IMG/VR virus record: IMGVR_UViG_3300023296_000483
Location: 1 to 54,359 of that record
Direction: 5' to 3' (one strand)
DNA length: 54,359 nt
Source: a virus
Positions 40,427-48,517 of this stretch are shown here, piece by piece. Positions within the stretch are counted from its first letter, which is position 1, and each line of letters starts with the position of its first letter. The notes below the pieces were generated by a model, which was not told where the DNA came from, ran no database searches, and worked only from the letters and a program-made list of their open reading frames with translations. Made by a program: the position numbers and the translations under genes.

Positions 40427-42172
40427 ATGACACCATCAACCAGTTTGATAGAGAAAATAAAAGAATATCCCGGTTTAATAAATGCCGCTGGTAAAATTAA
40501 TGGGAATATTTCAAAAGGTTCGTTTCTGGAAACCGATTTATATAAATCTATATATTCAGCAACCTCATTTCTTGAATCCAATGATTCTCTTGCCGTTCGG
40601 GTATATTGTGTGGAACATAATATAACGACCCGCCCGGTATGTGGGGTATGTGCCGCCCCCGTTAAATTCAAATCAAAAAAATTTAACGATTATTGTTCGG
40701 TGAAATGCGGAGCGGCAGCGACCCCAACCCGAAACAAACGATTAAAGTCATGTCGTGAAAAATACGGGGTTGATAATCCATCTAAATCTATCGACGTTCA
40801 GCAAAAACGAACAGCGACCGTTCAATCTAAATATGGAGTTGATAACCCTTTTCAGTCGGAAAAAATAAAAGAGAAAATTAAAAAATCATTTATTGACACG
40901 CACGGAGTGAATAATCCATCGCAACTCGAAACTATTAAAAATAAAAAACGACAAACATCCATTGAAAGATACGGAATACCAAATCCACAATCATTGATTA
41001 GTGTTCAAGAAAAGAGTATGAACACTAATCAAGAAAGATTCGGAACGATGTGGCCAAGTCAGTCACCCGCCATACAAGATAAAATTAAAGAAACAATCAA
41101 TAATCGTTATAATGCCGATAACTATTTTTCATCAGATGTATATTTAACTAAACAGAAATCTGACTTCATGACAACTATTGGTGATAGGGTGAAAGGTAAA
41201 TTACGCCCACGGTTTACTGAATTTGAAGGGGTGCATCATCAGTATGAATGGGAATGTATTGAATGTAGTAATATATTCGTTGATAATTTAATTTCTGGTA
41301 AAATGCCAAGATGTACACAATGTTTTCCTATTACATCATCTATGTGGGAATCCGAAGTAAGAGAATTTGTGGATGGTAGTTTGAACAATAGATATTTAAT
41401 ACCACCATTGGAAATAGATATTTTTATCCCAGAACATAATATAGCAATCGAATGCAATGGTATATACTGGCATTCTGAAAATAATGGCAAAAATAGAAAA
41501 TATCATTTAAGCAAAACTGAAGAATGTTCCAAAAAAGGAATCCGTCTTATTCATATTTTAGACAATGAATGGAATGACAATAAACATATAGTTAAATCTA
41601 GATTAAATTCTATTATGGGGAGACAGAGTGTTATATATGCGAGAAAATGCAATATTAAACAAGTATCTTCGCGTGAGTCAAAGGTCTTTTTAAACGATAA
41701 TCATTTGCAGGGAAATGTTAGATCATCAGTACGTATTGGGCTGTATTATGATGACAAACTTGTATCATTGATGACTTTTGGTAAATCTAGGTTTAATAAA
41801 AAATATGATTATGAAATGCTGAGATTTTGTACAATTTGTGATATGACTGTTGTTGGTGGTGCGGGAAAGCTTTTAAAGAGCTTTATTAATAGTTATACAC
41901 CTAAGTCTATTATATCATATAGTGATAGAAGATGGTCTAATGGTGGATTATATGAATCATTGGGCTTCACATTTATTAACAATTCATCGCCGAATTATAG
42001 ATATACAAATGATTATAAAAGTCTATACAGCCGTCATGTATTTCAAAAGCATAAATTGTCAAATATATTAGCAAACTTTAATCCAGCACAAACCGAATGG
42101 GAAAATATGAGGGCACATGGGTATGATCGTATATGGGACTGTGGGAACGGTGTGTGGGTTTTGAATTTATGA
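40427..42172 (+). CDS. Free-standing Vsr-like nuclease with YGVDNP repeats
   Basis: 581 residues from ATG 40427 (a TTG at 40397 overlaps the terminator). An N-terminal Cys cluster (VCGVCAAP, DYCSVKCG) is followed by about five repeats of the type KYGVDNPFQSEKIKEKIKKS, likely DNA-binding, related to those in the terL endonuclease. The nuclease core is IDIFIPEHNIAIECNGIYWH, then KTEECSKKGIRLIHIL, Vsr-like. The last 200 residues form a domain seen with such nucleases in large phages (NDNHLQGN, LVSLMTFGKS, SDRRWSNGGLYESLGF). AT-rich, between structural genes: a mobile insert. Confidence 0.75.
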   Translation: MTPSTSLIEKIKEYPGLINAAGKINGNISKGSFLETDLYKSIYSATSFLESNDSLAVRVYCVEHNITTRPVCGVCAAPVKFKSKKFNDYCSVKCGAAATPTRNKRLKSCREKYGVDNPSKSIDVQQKRTATVQSKYGVDNPFQSEKIKEKIKKSFIDTHGVNNPSQLETIKNKKRQTSIERYGIPNPQSLISVQEKSMNTNQERFGTMWPSQSPAIQDKIKETINNRYNADNYFSSDVYLTKQKSDFMTTIGDRVKGKLRPRFTEFEGVHHQYEWECIECSNIFVDNLISGKMPRCTQCFPITSSMWESEVREFVDGSLNNRYLIPPLEIDIFIPEHNIAIECNGIYWHSENNGKNRKYHLSKTEECSKKGIRLIHILDNEWNDNKHIVKSRLNSIMGRQSVIYARKCNIKQVSSRESKVFLNDNHLQGNVRSSVRIGLYYDDKLVSLMTFGKSRFNKKYDYEMLRFCTICDMTVVGGAGKLLKSFINSYTPKSIISYSDRRWSNGGLYESLGFTFINNSSPNYRYTNDYKSLYSRHVFQKHKLSNILANFNPAQTEWENMRAHGYDRIWDCGNGVWVLNL

Positions 42173-42585
42173 AAACCCTTCATTGTCTTTACCAACATCT
42201 CGATATAAAGCCTGTTCCATTATCGCAAGTATCATTGGCTAGTTATCATATGGATGAACGGTGGAAACATCGTGACCTTCCGAGTATAACAAATGATGGT
42301 ATGTGGTATCCCGTATTGTACGACCGAGTGACACCTGAATGGTGGGATAATACATTTACTGGTTGCTTTAGTTACAGAGAAGACTGGAAGTTCATTAATC
42401 CGCCTACCATTCATTCGGATGGTTTCATTTATTTGATTCGTATCGGTAATAATCGCATACAGGTAGCCGAGCATCTTGAGTATGATGCTATTGATGGCAT
42501 ATACTTTCCAATCCTTAAAGACCTTATAGAGTTCAATCAGCGTATTAAAACTGAAAGACCTTATAGAGTTCAATCAGCGTATTAA
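42169..42585 (+). CDS. Hypothetical protein with C-terminus changed by a tandem repeat
   Basis: 138 residues from ATG 42169, which overlaps the nuclease stop. Aromatic-rich (GMWYPVLYDRVTPEWWDNTF). A perfect 37-bp duplication at 42519-42592 shifts the frame: without it the protein would end EFNQRIKTEDPYNVR; with it, EFNQRIKTERPYRVQSAY. Confidence 0.65.
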   Translation: MKTLHCLYQHLDIKPVPLSQVSLASYHMDERWKHRDLPSITNDGMWYPVLYDRVTPEWWDNTFTGCFSYREDWKFINPPTIHSDGFIYLIRIGNNRIQVAEHLEYDAIDGIYFPILKDLIEFNQRIKTERPYRVQSAY

Positions 42586-42592
42586 AACTGAA
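42519..42592 (+). repeat. Perfect 37-bp tandem duplication
   Basis: Copies 42519-42555 and 42556-42592 are identical. The length is not a multiple of three and it lies in the 3' end of a coding region. Confidence 0.9.
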
Positions 42593-42602
42593 GACCCATA
42601 TA

Positions 42603-43127
42603 ATGTCCGATAAATACGATATGGATGATTCTAGATCGCACGGCTTATCTGAAGCTAATCGGCAGGGATTGCGTGATTATATACGTGGGTATACGCTTGT
42701 TGATATTACTAACACTGGCGTATTGGCGCAATATCGCAAAACTGGTGCGTTTATGGATAATGCTAATCAGGTAGTCACTGAGAAAGAGTCGTGGGAACGA
42801 TCAAGAAACCAACAACGTAACTGGGAAACATTCGTTCAGTTGGCATCTATGATTACCCAACCAACAATACTCAAAACACCTAGTTCGTCGATGCAAGACT
42901 TATCTGCCCATTCATTTTCGTATAACGGGACGGCGATGGTATGGGAGTTCATCCTTGGTGCCGAGCAGACGAGCGTATTCGATAATAAGTTTCCAGCAGG
43001 GCGATTGGCTGAAATGTGTCATAAAATACCCGTAGTAGTAGGATTAAAAGAAACAGTAGATTTTGCAGTACCGATGTTCAACACAAGTGGTAATATCAAT
43101 CTCTATTTTGAAAAAGTTTCTTTTTGA
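42603..43127 (+). CDS. Probable virion protein conserved in marine T4-like phages
   Basis: 174 residues. NWETFVQLASMITQPTILKT, TAMVWEFILGAEQTSVFDNK and KIPVVVGLKETVDFAVPMFN match a remembered marine T4-like structural-region protein. Its stop overlaps the next late box. Confidence 0.7.
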   Translation: MSDKYDMDDSRSHGLSEANRQGLRDYIRGYTLVDITNTGVLAQYRKTGAFMDNANQVVTEKESWERSRNQQRNWETFVQLASMITQPTILKTPSSSMQDLSAHSFSYNGTAMVWEFILGAEQTSVFDNKFPAGRLAEMCHKIPVVVGLKETVDFAVPMFNTSGNINLYFEKVSF

Positions 43128-43133
43128 TAAATA
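43128..43133 (+). promoter_or_regulatory. Late box, leaderless type
   Basis: GATAAATACCAGTATG: box, 5 nt, ATG at 43139. Confidence 0.6.
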
Positions 43134-43138
43134 CCAGT

Positions 43139-43609
43139 ATGTTATTACGACAACTATTAGAATATCGCATAGATGAAGCGTTACAGGATTTTAACTATGA
43201 TATGGTTAAGACCGTAGTGGATATGTTTAATACGACGGCAGAGGCAGCACACATCGTGGTTAACCGTTTACAAGATGTAGATGGTGAAAAACTAGCCGAT
43301 TTACTATTACGCAACGACCGCCGAGGTCTAGCACAATGGTATACTGAAGTATCTAGTAGTGTTGATGAAGGAATGGCTTGGGCTAAAAGTGGCAACAAGG
43401 TAGTTCGTAAGTTTCGTTGCACTGGTGGACCAAGGCACGGACGGGTTGTAAGTAAACCAGCACAATGTTTTGCGCCACCTGATATTAAGAAACGTATGAA
43501 ACTAAAGCAGACAAGAGCTGCAAAAGGTGCTAAGATGGCACGTAAGCGTAAAAAAACAATGAGAACAAACGCCGCATCAAAACGAGTACAGGCATTAAAT
43601 AAGAAATAG
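43139..43609 (+). CDS. Basic DNA-binding-like protein, candidate internal head protein
   Basis: 156 residues. The N-terminus MLLRQLLEYRIDEALQDF is an amphipathic helix like T4 capsid-targeting sequences. A KFRCTGGPRHGRVVSKPAQC motif leads into a Lys/Arg-rich tail (MARKRKKTMRTNAASKRV). Packaged with the genome or head core is a fair guess. Confidence 0.65.
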   Translation: MLLRQLLEYRIDEALQDFNYDMVKTVVDMFNTTAEAAHIVVNRLQDVDGEKLADLLLRNDRRGLAQWYTEVSSSVDEGMAWAKSGNKVVRKFRCTGGPRHGRVVSKPAQCFAPPDIKKRMKLKQTRAAKGAKMARKRKKTMRTNAASKRVQALNKK

Positions 43610-43617
43610 GAAATACA

Positions 43618-43986
43618 ATGAGTGATTTAAGAAAATTAATGGAACGTATGGATAGAATCAATGAAGACCGTGAGCCGTATATGGTTATGATTGGCGGTGG
43701 CGTAAGTGATTTATACAGTACGCCTGAAGCTTCAACCCCTGAACAGGCGGCTACATTATTTTTTAAAGCACAACAAAAGTCACCACTTGATGTTGCAATC
43801 ACGGGCGACGAAGATGCCATGCAAGCGTTGGTCGTATGGGCACAGCAGAATAAAGAACAGATTGCGCATATTATGCACAAAACAGGCGCTGATAAAGTGT
43901 TTTACGTAGATGAGTGGATTAAGCTACTTGATGGAATATCTTATGATAGTCTGTCGGGTCAAGTATATCCGTTCGATAGGGGTTAA
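43618..43986 (+). CDS. Hypothetical head-region protein
   Basis: 122 residues. MSDLRKLMERMDRINEDREP opens with an amphipathic helix. An alpha/beta domain follows (YMVMIGGGVSDLYSTP; HIMHKTGADKVFYVDEWIKL). AGGAAATACA serves as RBS. Confidence 0.65.
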   Translation: MSDLRKLMERMDRINEDREPYMVMIGGGVSDLYSTPEASTPEQAATLFFKAQQKSPLDVAITGDEDAMQALVVWAQQNKEQIAHIMHKTGADKVFYVDEWIKLLDGISYDSLSGQVYPFDRG

Positions 43987-43988
43987 AA

Positions 43989-44351
43989 ATGAAGATTAAT
44001 GAAGTGTTAAAGTTCCGTGAAAGCTTGGATGATGTCGAGTTTCAGCCGACACAAACAACTACTATGAAACAGAATGGCAATGAAATCAACACTAATATGG
44101 ATGACCCATCAACGTCAACGCTTGTCCGTAATAAACAGACAAAGAAGTTAGAAGTGATTGAGCCGGGTCAAACTGCCAATAAAGCACAGTATGATAATGT
44201 AGACGATGGCGATGAGCAAAAGCAAAAGCAAGTCCAAGTCGAACTTGAAAAGCAAAAGAAAGAACAAGAGCGTGAAGCACAAAAAGCAACGCTGAATGCC
44301 AGACGAGTGCAGAATCAAACACAACAGCAATCTACAACCACGGGAGTATGA
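43989..44351 (+). CDS. Coiled-coil head-region protein
   Basis: 120 residues. MKINEVLKFRESLDDVEF is CTS-like; the second half is a Gln/Lys/Glu coiled coil (VELEKQKKEQEREAQKATLN). Probably scaffold or internal protein. Confidence 0.6.
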   Translation: MKINEVLKFRESLDDVEFQPTQTTTMKQNGNEINTNMDDPSTSTLVRNKQTKKLEVIEPGQTANKAQYDNVDDGDEQKQKQVQVELEKQKKEQEREAQKATLNARRVQNQTQQQSTTTGV

Positions 44352-44352
44352 T

Positions 44353-44565
44353 ATGCGTTTCGTGGAAATTTCAAACGGGATTCCAGCTTACATAACTAAT
44401 GAAGAGGCTAGTGTGTCAGCCGATGTTGAGAGATTAGGAAAGGTTACTCAAAGTGGATTAAGCGAGCAATATTTAGATGTTGTTAATCGTTTGGTTAGCA
44501 AAAATGTATTAACTCGTCGCAGAAATGGAAAGGATGTTTACTATGTCAGAAACAAATCTGAATAA
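44353..44565 (+). CDS. Winged-helix-like small protein
   Basis: 70 residues from ATG 44353. LSEQYLDVVNRLVSKNVLTR followed by RRNGKDVYYVRN looks like the recognition helix and wing of a winged helix. May bind DNA. Confidence 0.6.
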   Translation: MRFVEISNGIPAYITNEEASVSADVERLGKVTQSGLSEQYLDVVNRLVSKNVLTRRRNGKDVYYVRNKSE

Positions 44566-44977
44566 CGTCATTCAACGTTTGCTTATGGAAGCAAGCGATT
44601 ATCTTATTATTAGTCAGACTGGTGACACGGTTAAGGTCGGACCTTATCTAATCAAGGAAGATGATGCAATGTTCGCCATCACCCGCAATGATATCGTGTT
44701 TGACGAGTTCAATAGTAAGAAGGCGGCGATTGCATATGCCATTACTATCTATAACAAACATAAGACCAAATCAGATACAATAAAACAATACGACATTAAA
44801 ATAGGTAAATATCGTGATGATATTATGTTCTATCGCCGCGCCGTCGTTAATGCGCAAAAACACAAGGATAGCTTTAAGGAAGATGTTATGGCGAATCGCC
44901 TAGAAAGTGCATTTACCGACTTAGCCAGAGCAAAACAATCATTGCTTCGTGAAATAAAAAATATAGATTTCGCATAA
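44543..44977 (+). CDS. Hypothetical helical protein
   Basis: 144 residues from ATG 44543. An N-terminal MSETNLNNVIQRLLMEASDY, then a small beta unit (GDTVKVGPYLIKEDDAMFAI) and long helices. Overlaps the winged-helix gene by 23 bp. Confidence 0.6.
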   Translation: MSETNLNNVIQRLLMEASDYLIISQTGDTVKVGPYLIKEDDAMFAITRNDIVFDEFNSKKAAIAYAITIYNKHKTKSDTIKQYDIKIGKYRDDIMFYRRAVVNAQKHKDSFKEDVMANRLESAFTDLARAKQSLLREIKNIDFA

Positions 44978-44980
44978 ATA
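44975..44980 (+). promoter_or_regulatory. Late box, leader type
   Basis: GCATAAATATATAA, then AGAGGA (44989-44994) and ATG 45005. It overlaps the previous stop. Confidence 0.55.
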
Positions 44981-45004
44981 TATAAAACAGAGGACTCTTT
45001 GCAA

Positions 45005-45745
45005 ATGAAACTTAAAAACTTTAACAAGACTATGACAAGCGAAACACTTAACAACTCCTTGAAAGAGAAGTTCGGATACCGTGTTAACTTGGACACACTC
45101 CCACTAGATAAAGCACAAAAGATGCTTATCTCGGTAAATGAAAGCCTAGCAGCAGCAGTTAAGAAGCAAGGCGAAAAAGCCCGCACTTCTAAAACATATG
45201 CTGAAAAGAAACTTATTTCCGAAACACTTTCGGCATTTGTCGGCGAAAAGAAATCGAAAATTATTATCGAACGACGCCGTTCACTTCTAAAGCGTAAGCT
45301 AAACGAAGCCGAAGCACAGGAAGCTGAAGTTCTTCTAGCATCAAAGGATATGGTTGACCGTATTCAGAAGATGATTGAAGACCTTGGCGCAATGCAAAAC
45401 GAACAGTTACAGCCACTCGTTGATTCTGTTCGTCAAACAATGGGCGAAGAAACAGCTATGTCATTCGAATCAACGATGCAAAATGCTATTAACTCAGCAA
45501 TGGACGCAGTTCGCACAGCACGTACCGAAGCAGACAGCGCATCACGTATTCTTAGTGGCGATCCAGCACCAGACGCAGACCAGACAATGGGCGGCGAAAT
45601 GGGCATGGACGATATGGACGGCATGGATGATGGAATGGGAATGGAGCCAGAAATGGCACCAACCGATGATATTGAACCAGAGCCAGAAGCAGTTGGTGGA
45701 CGTGAAAAGCGTGATGATGTTGAACTAGACCTTTCGGGTCTATAA
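45005..45745 (+). CDS. Prohead-core-like helical acidic protein
   Basis: 246 residues from ATG 45005. Long helices (KDMVDRIQKMIEDLGAMQNE) end in a Met/Asp/Gly-rich acidic tail (MGMDDMDGMDDGMGMEPEMA). The centre matches a remembered protein in the head region of marine T4-like phages. Fits a scaffold or core protein removed during maturation. Confidence 0.6.
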   Translation: MKLKNFNKTMTSETLNNSLKEKFGYRVNLDTLPLDKAQKMLISVNESLAAAVKKQGEKARTSKTYAEKKLISETLSAFVGEKKSKIIIERRRSLLKRKLNEAEAQEAEVLLASKDMVDRIQKMIEDLGAMQNEQLQPLVDSVRQTMGEETAMSFESTMQNAINSAMDAVRTARTEADSASRILSGDPAPDADQTMGGEMGMDDMDGMDDGMGMEPEMAPTDDIEPEPEAVGGREKRDDVELDLSGL

Positions 45746-45755
45746 GGAGCATCAC

Positions 45756-46229
45756 GTGAGACTATTCGAGTTTAACTCAAAGAATGCAAGAATAATCAGT
45801 CTTGTATCGCAACTACAACGGAAAGCGGAAGGCAAAGAGTCCGCTAAAATCCGTATGGGTTCGTTCAAGAAAATGCTGAAGAATATGGGCATCTCTATGA
45901 GTAATCAAGGACTCGAATCACTTGTCGGAACCGATCCAGCATTTGGTAAACTTGTCACTTCCGTTGACGACCAATACCTTACACTCAATATGACTGGCGA
46001 AGAGCCAGATATGGATATGGGTATGGATGATGATATGGGCGACTTGGATATGGAACTAGGTGACGAAGAGCCAGTAGATGATATGGGAATGGATATGGGA
46101 ATGGATGATGATGTTGGTGCAACCACCGACGATTTTGAAGACCCGATGATGCAAGGCGGTAACGCAGCTGGTGCATCGCAAAATGCAGTTCCCAATATGG
46201 CTAAACGTGCACTCTCAAGGAGAACATAA
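45756..46229 (+). CDS. Acidic head-region protein
   Basis: 157 residues with GTG start. MRLFEFNSKNARIISLVSQL is CTS-like. A small helical domain is followed by a Met/Asp-rich stretch like that of the upstream protein. Possibly a related core protein. RBS AAGGAGC. Confidence 0.65.
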   Translation: MRLFEFNSKNARIISLVSQLQRKAEGKESAKIRMGSFKKMLKNMGISMSNQGLESLVGTDPAFGKLVTSVDDQYLTLNMTGEEPDMDMGMDDDMGDLDMELGDEEPVDDMGMDMGMDDDVGATTDDFEDPMMQGGNAAGASQNAVPNMAKRALSRRT

Positions 46230-46570
46230 TGAACTTTAAAAAACTACTAGAATCATTTAATGACATTGAAGAAGGTCACGACGAAGATGTTGCGGCATCC
46301 AACAAGCGAGACAGTGATTTCTATAAATCACGTGAAGACAAATACGAATGTCCTAAATGCGGGCTTGGGTTGGACGGGTGTAAGTGCGACGAAGAAATCG
46401 ATGAAGCAGATTTTCGCAATATGAAACCTGATAGTGCGTTTGGCGACGATGAAGAAGCAGCCGCAAACTTACGCTGGCACCTTGAGCAAGCTGAAAAATA
46501 CGCAATGGAACTCGGAAACCAAGAGATTGCATCCGCAGTAAATAGTTTTCTTGAAGTATCAAGGAAGTAA
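46229..46570 (+). CDS. Zinc-ribbon head-region protein
   Basis: 113 residues. MNFKKLLESFNDIEEGHDED (CTS-like), then YECPKCGLGLDGCKC, a four-Cys ribbon, and an acidic helical end. The start overlaps the previous stop (TAATG). Confidence 0.65.
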   Translation: MNFKKLLESFNDIEEGHDEDVAASNKRDSDFYKSREDKYECPKCGLGLDGCKCDEEIDEADFRNMKPDSAFGDDEEAAANLRWHLEQAEKYAMELGNQEIASAVNSFLEVSRK

Positions 46571-46573
46571 ACA

Positions 46574-46951
46574 ATGGCATTTTTCCCTACAGCAGCACAA
46601 GCAAGAGAACGTGGACAAGGCAATCGAGTAATACTCGAAGAAGTTATGCTTCTCGAAATCGCAGTAACTGAAGCTATTGTCGCAGGAAATCTAACCATTG
46701 ATTTCGGCGGCGCACTAACCGATTCATCAGTATCAGCCACAACCATTAGCGGAACATCAGTATCTGCAAGCACAATGACAGCAGAGAATGCTACGGGTCA
46801 ATCATACTACAATGTATGGAAAGGCACGATTACTGATGCAGCAAAGACAGAGCAAATGCGTGAAGTGATTGTATGGTTCGAAGGTAAGGGCTACACTATT
46901 TCTCGTAAGTCATCTAATAGCACAACATTCTATTGGCAGCTGACGTGGTGA
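46574..46951 (+). CDS. Probable structural protein conserved in marine T4-like phages
   Basis: 125 residues. A Ser/Thr/Ala-rich beta middle and the ending MREVIVWFEGKGYTISRKSS, then TTFYWQLTW, follow a pattern I recall from marine phages. Confidence 0.65.
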   Translation: MAFFPTAAQARERGQGNRVILEEVMLLEIAVTEAIVAGNLTIDFGGALTDSSVSATTISGTSVSASTMTAENATGQSYYNVWKGTITDAAKTEQMREVIVWFEGKGYTISRKSSNSTTFYWQLTW

Positions 46952-46959
46952 TTATTATA

Positions 46960-46990
46960 TTGACTTGACTATATCCAAATATGGTATAAT
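46960..46990 (+). promoter_or_regulatory. Extended -10 promoter, start codon at about +1
   Basis: TTGACT (46960-46965) and TATGGTATAAT with the TG extension (box 46985-46990). ATG 46996 follows 5 nt later. The spacer of 19 is long, so the extended -10 probably dominates. Confidence 0.55.
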
Positions 46991-46995
46991 AGTCT

Positions 46996-47730
46996 ATGTT
47001 AAAATCAATTTACAATTACAAACCCATCAATAGGAAGACAGTAAACGGCAAGCGGCATTATGTGACGCCTGACGGTACTCCCGTTGCATCAGTAACTACC
47101 ATCTTATCAGCTACCAAACCACAAGCGGATTGGAAGAAGCTAAACGATTGGAAAAAAAGAACCGATGCTATTCACGGCAAAGGCACTGCACAAAAAATTA
47201 CCAAGGAAGCAGCAGACCGTGGAACTAAAATGCACACATATCTTGAAGAATATTGTATCAATGATAGCATCGAAGAAACAATCAAGAAACAAAAATCACC
47301 ACGTGAAACAATCCTAACATCACAAGGATATAAGATGGCGAATATCGTCATTGATGAGGGCTTGAATAAACTAGATGAATGCTGGGCAGTAGAGGCACCA
47401 TTATATTACAGTGGATTATATGCTGGTACAACCGATGCTGTCGGTATATTTGAAGGAACTGAATCTATTGTTGACTTCAAACAATCAAACAAACCAAAGA
47501 AACGTGAATGGATTGACGACTACTTTATGCAACTATGTGCATACGGAGAAGCCCACAACGATATGTTCGGGACGAATATTCGCAGTGGTGTCATTCTAAT
47601 GTGTACAAAGGATTTGATGTTTCAGCGATTTGATCTGACAGGTGCCGAATACGACAAGTATATGCATATGTGGTGGGATAGAGTGGATCAATATTACTCT
47701 CACTTGCGTAAACTGCAATCGCTTCAATAA
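46996..47730 (+). CDS. RecB-like PD-(D/E)XK exonuclease
   Basis: 244 residues. VTTILSATKPQADWKKLNDW and AADRGTKMHTYLEEYC (motif I Glu/His region) precede LYAGTTDAVGIFEGTESIVD with DFKQSN (catalytic Asp and DxK) and MQLCAYGEAHND (the QxxxY motif of RecB-type nucleases). Probably processes DNA ends in recombination or packaging. The last residues (RKLQSLQ) overlap radical SAM sequence in another frame, so the native C-terminus may have been replaced at a recombination joint. Confidence 0.82.
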   Translation: MLKSIYNYKPINRKTVNGKRHYVTPDGTPVASVTTILSATKPQADWKKLNDWKKRTDAIHGKGTAQKITKEAADRGTKMHTYLEEYCINDSIEETIKKQKSPRETILTSQGYKMANIVIDEGLNKLDECWAVEAPLYYSGLYAGTTDAVGIFEGTESIVDFKQSNKPKKREWIDDYFMQLCAYGEAHNDMFGTNIRSGVILMCTKDLMFQRFDLTGAEYDKYMHMWWDRVDQYYSHLRKLQSLQ

Positions 47731-48241
47731 TAATAACGTCAAGGGTCGAGTTGAGTTTGCATACGACTTATATAAGCCTTGGTCTGAACAAATCAGCTTT
47801 GGGCATATCGGTATTATCGGTGGCGAACCATTACTGCATCCAAACTTAAAACATTGGGTAGAAGGTATACGTTCTCTATGGCGTGAACCATCTATTCTTA
47901 TCACTAGTAACGGTACTCAAATAAACAAACATCCTGATTTATTCGATTTTTGTATTAAGAACAATGCCGTACTAGAGATAAGTTTTCACGAAGAAAAAGT
48001 TGATGCGTATATATGGGATGAAATAGAAAAGTTCAAACGTCACGGAACTAACTGGCAAACAATCCACACGATTAATAAATTTCCTGACCGAGATGGCAAT
48101 GAAATAGAATTAGCTAATTCTCAATTAATGTGCGATGAAGGATTTATAATTCAAATAACTGACGCACACACCTTCCAAAATATACAAATAAAAGAGTGGG
48201 TAAACGGCAAACCTATGCCGTACGACTTCGGGCTTCTTTAA
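47705..48241 (+). pseudogene. Radical SAM gene remnant, 5' truncated
   Basis: In this frame CVNCNRFNNNN matches the end of a CxxxCxxC cluster motif, but the first Cys is missing. IGIIGGEPLLHPNLKHWVEG is the SAM-binding GGE motif, then EPSILITSNGTQI and VLEISFHEEKVD. The homology stops near 48225 (GKPMPYD). The 5' end runs into the exonuclease gene and the 3' end into an inverted segment carrying the missing C-terminus. An ATG at 47642 is in frame but in exonuclease sequence. Confidence 0.75.
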
Positions 48242-48444
48242 TCTATCAATATCATCAATACTTGTGTGGGGGATGTATTGATATAGTTTATCCCATCCTC
48301 GCCATACCCGTATTGTTCAAAATAGTTGGTTACTGATGGCATAAACCCGCACTTGTATAGTTTCCCATCATAAAAAGTATGCGAGTTTTTCATACCACAT
48401 ATACATAATGCGATTATTGTGGTATGTGGGTCGTGTCCTTCATA
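48238..48444 (-). pseudogene. Inverted C-terminal piece of the radical SAM gene
   Basis: The minus strand reads YEGHDPHTTIIALCICG, then MKNSHTFYDGKLYKCGFMPS and SVTNYFEQYG. This is a typical SPASM-like end (CxC...HxFYxGKLYKC). It would naturally continue the plus-strand remnant after GKPMPYD. It has no good start codon. Its stop overlaps the plus-strand stop, so the joint lies within a few bases of 48230-48240. Confidence 0.75.
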
Positions 48445-48490
48445 CTATAAATTTGGCAAAGTAAATACAGATTTTAAATAACTTTTTTGA

Positions 48491-48496
48491 TAAATA
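48491..48496 (+). promoter_or_regulatory. Late box, leader type
   Basis: TTGATAAATACTTC, then GCGAGG as ribosome-binding site and the GTG start at 48518. Confidence 0.6.
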
Positions 48497-48517
48497 CTTC
48501 AAAGCGAGGATTTATCA

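Noticed and set aside
45552-45755. His/Pro-rich minus-strand ORFs opposite the Met/Asp-rich tails
   Set aside because: They mirror the ATG/GAT-rich codons of the head-region proteins; no start context.
47642-47704. ATG 47642 as true start of the radical SAM frame
   Set aside because: The first 21 codons coincide with the exonuclease gene, and the first cluster Cys is missing; a recombination joint is more likely.
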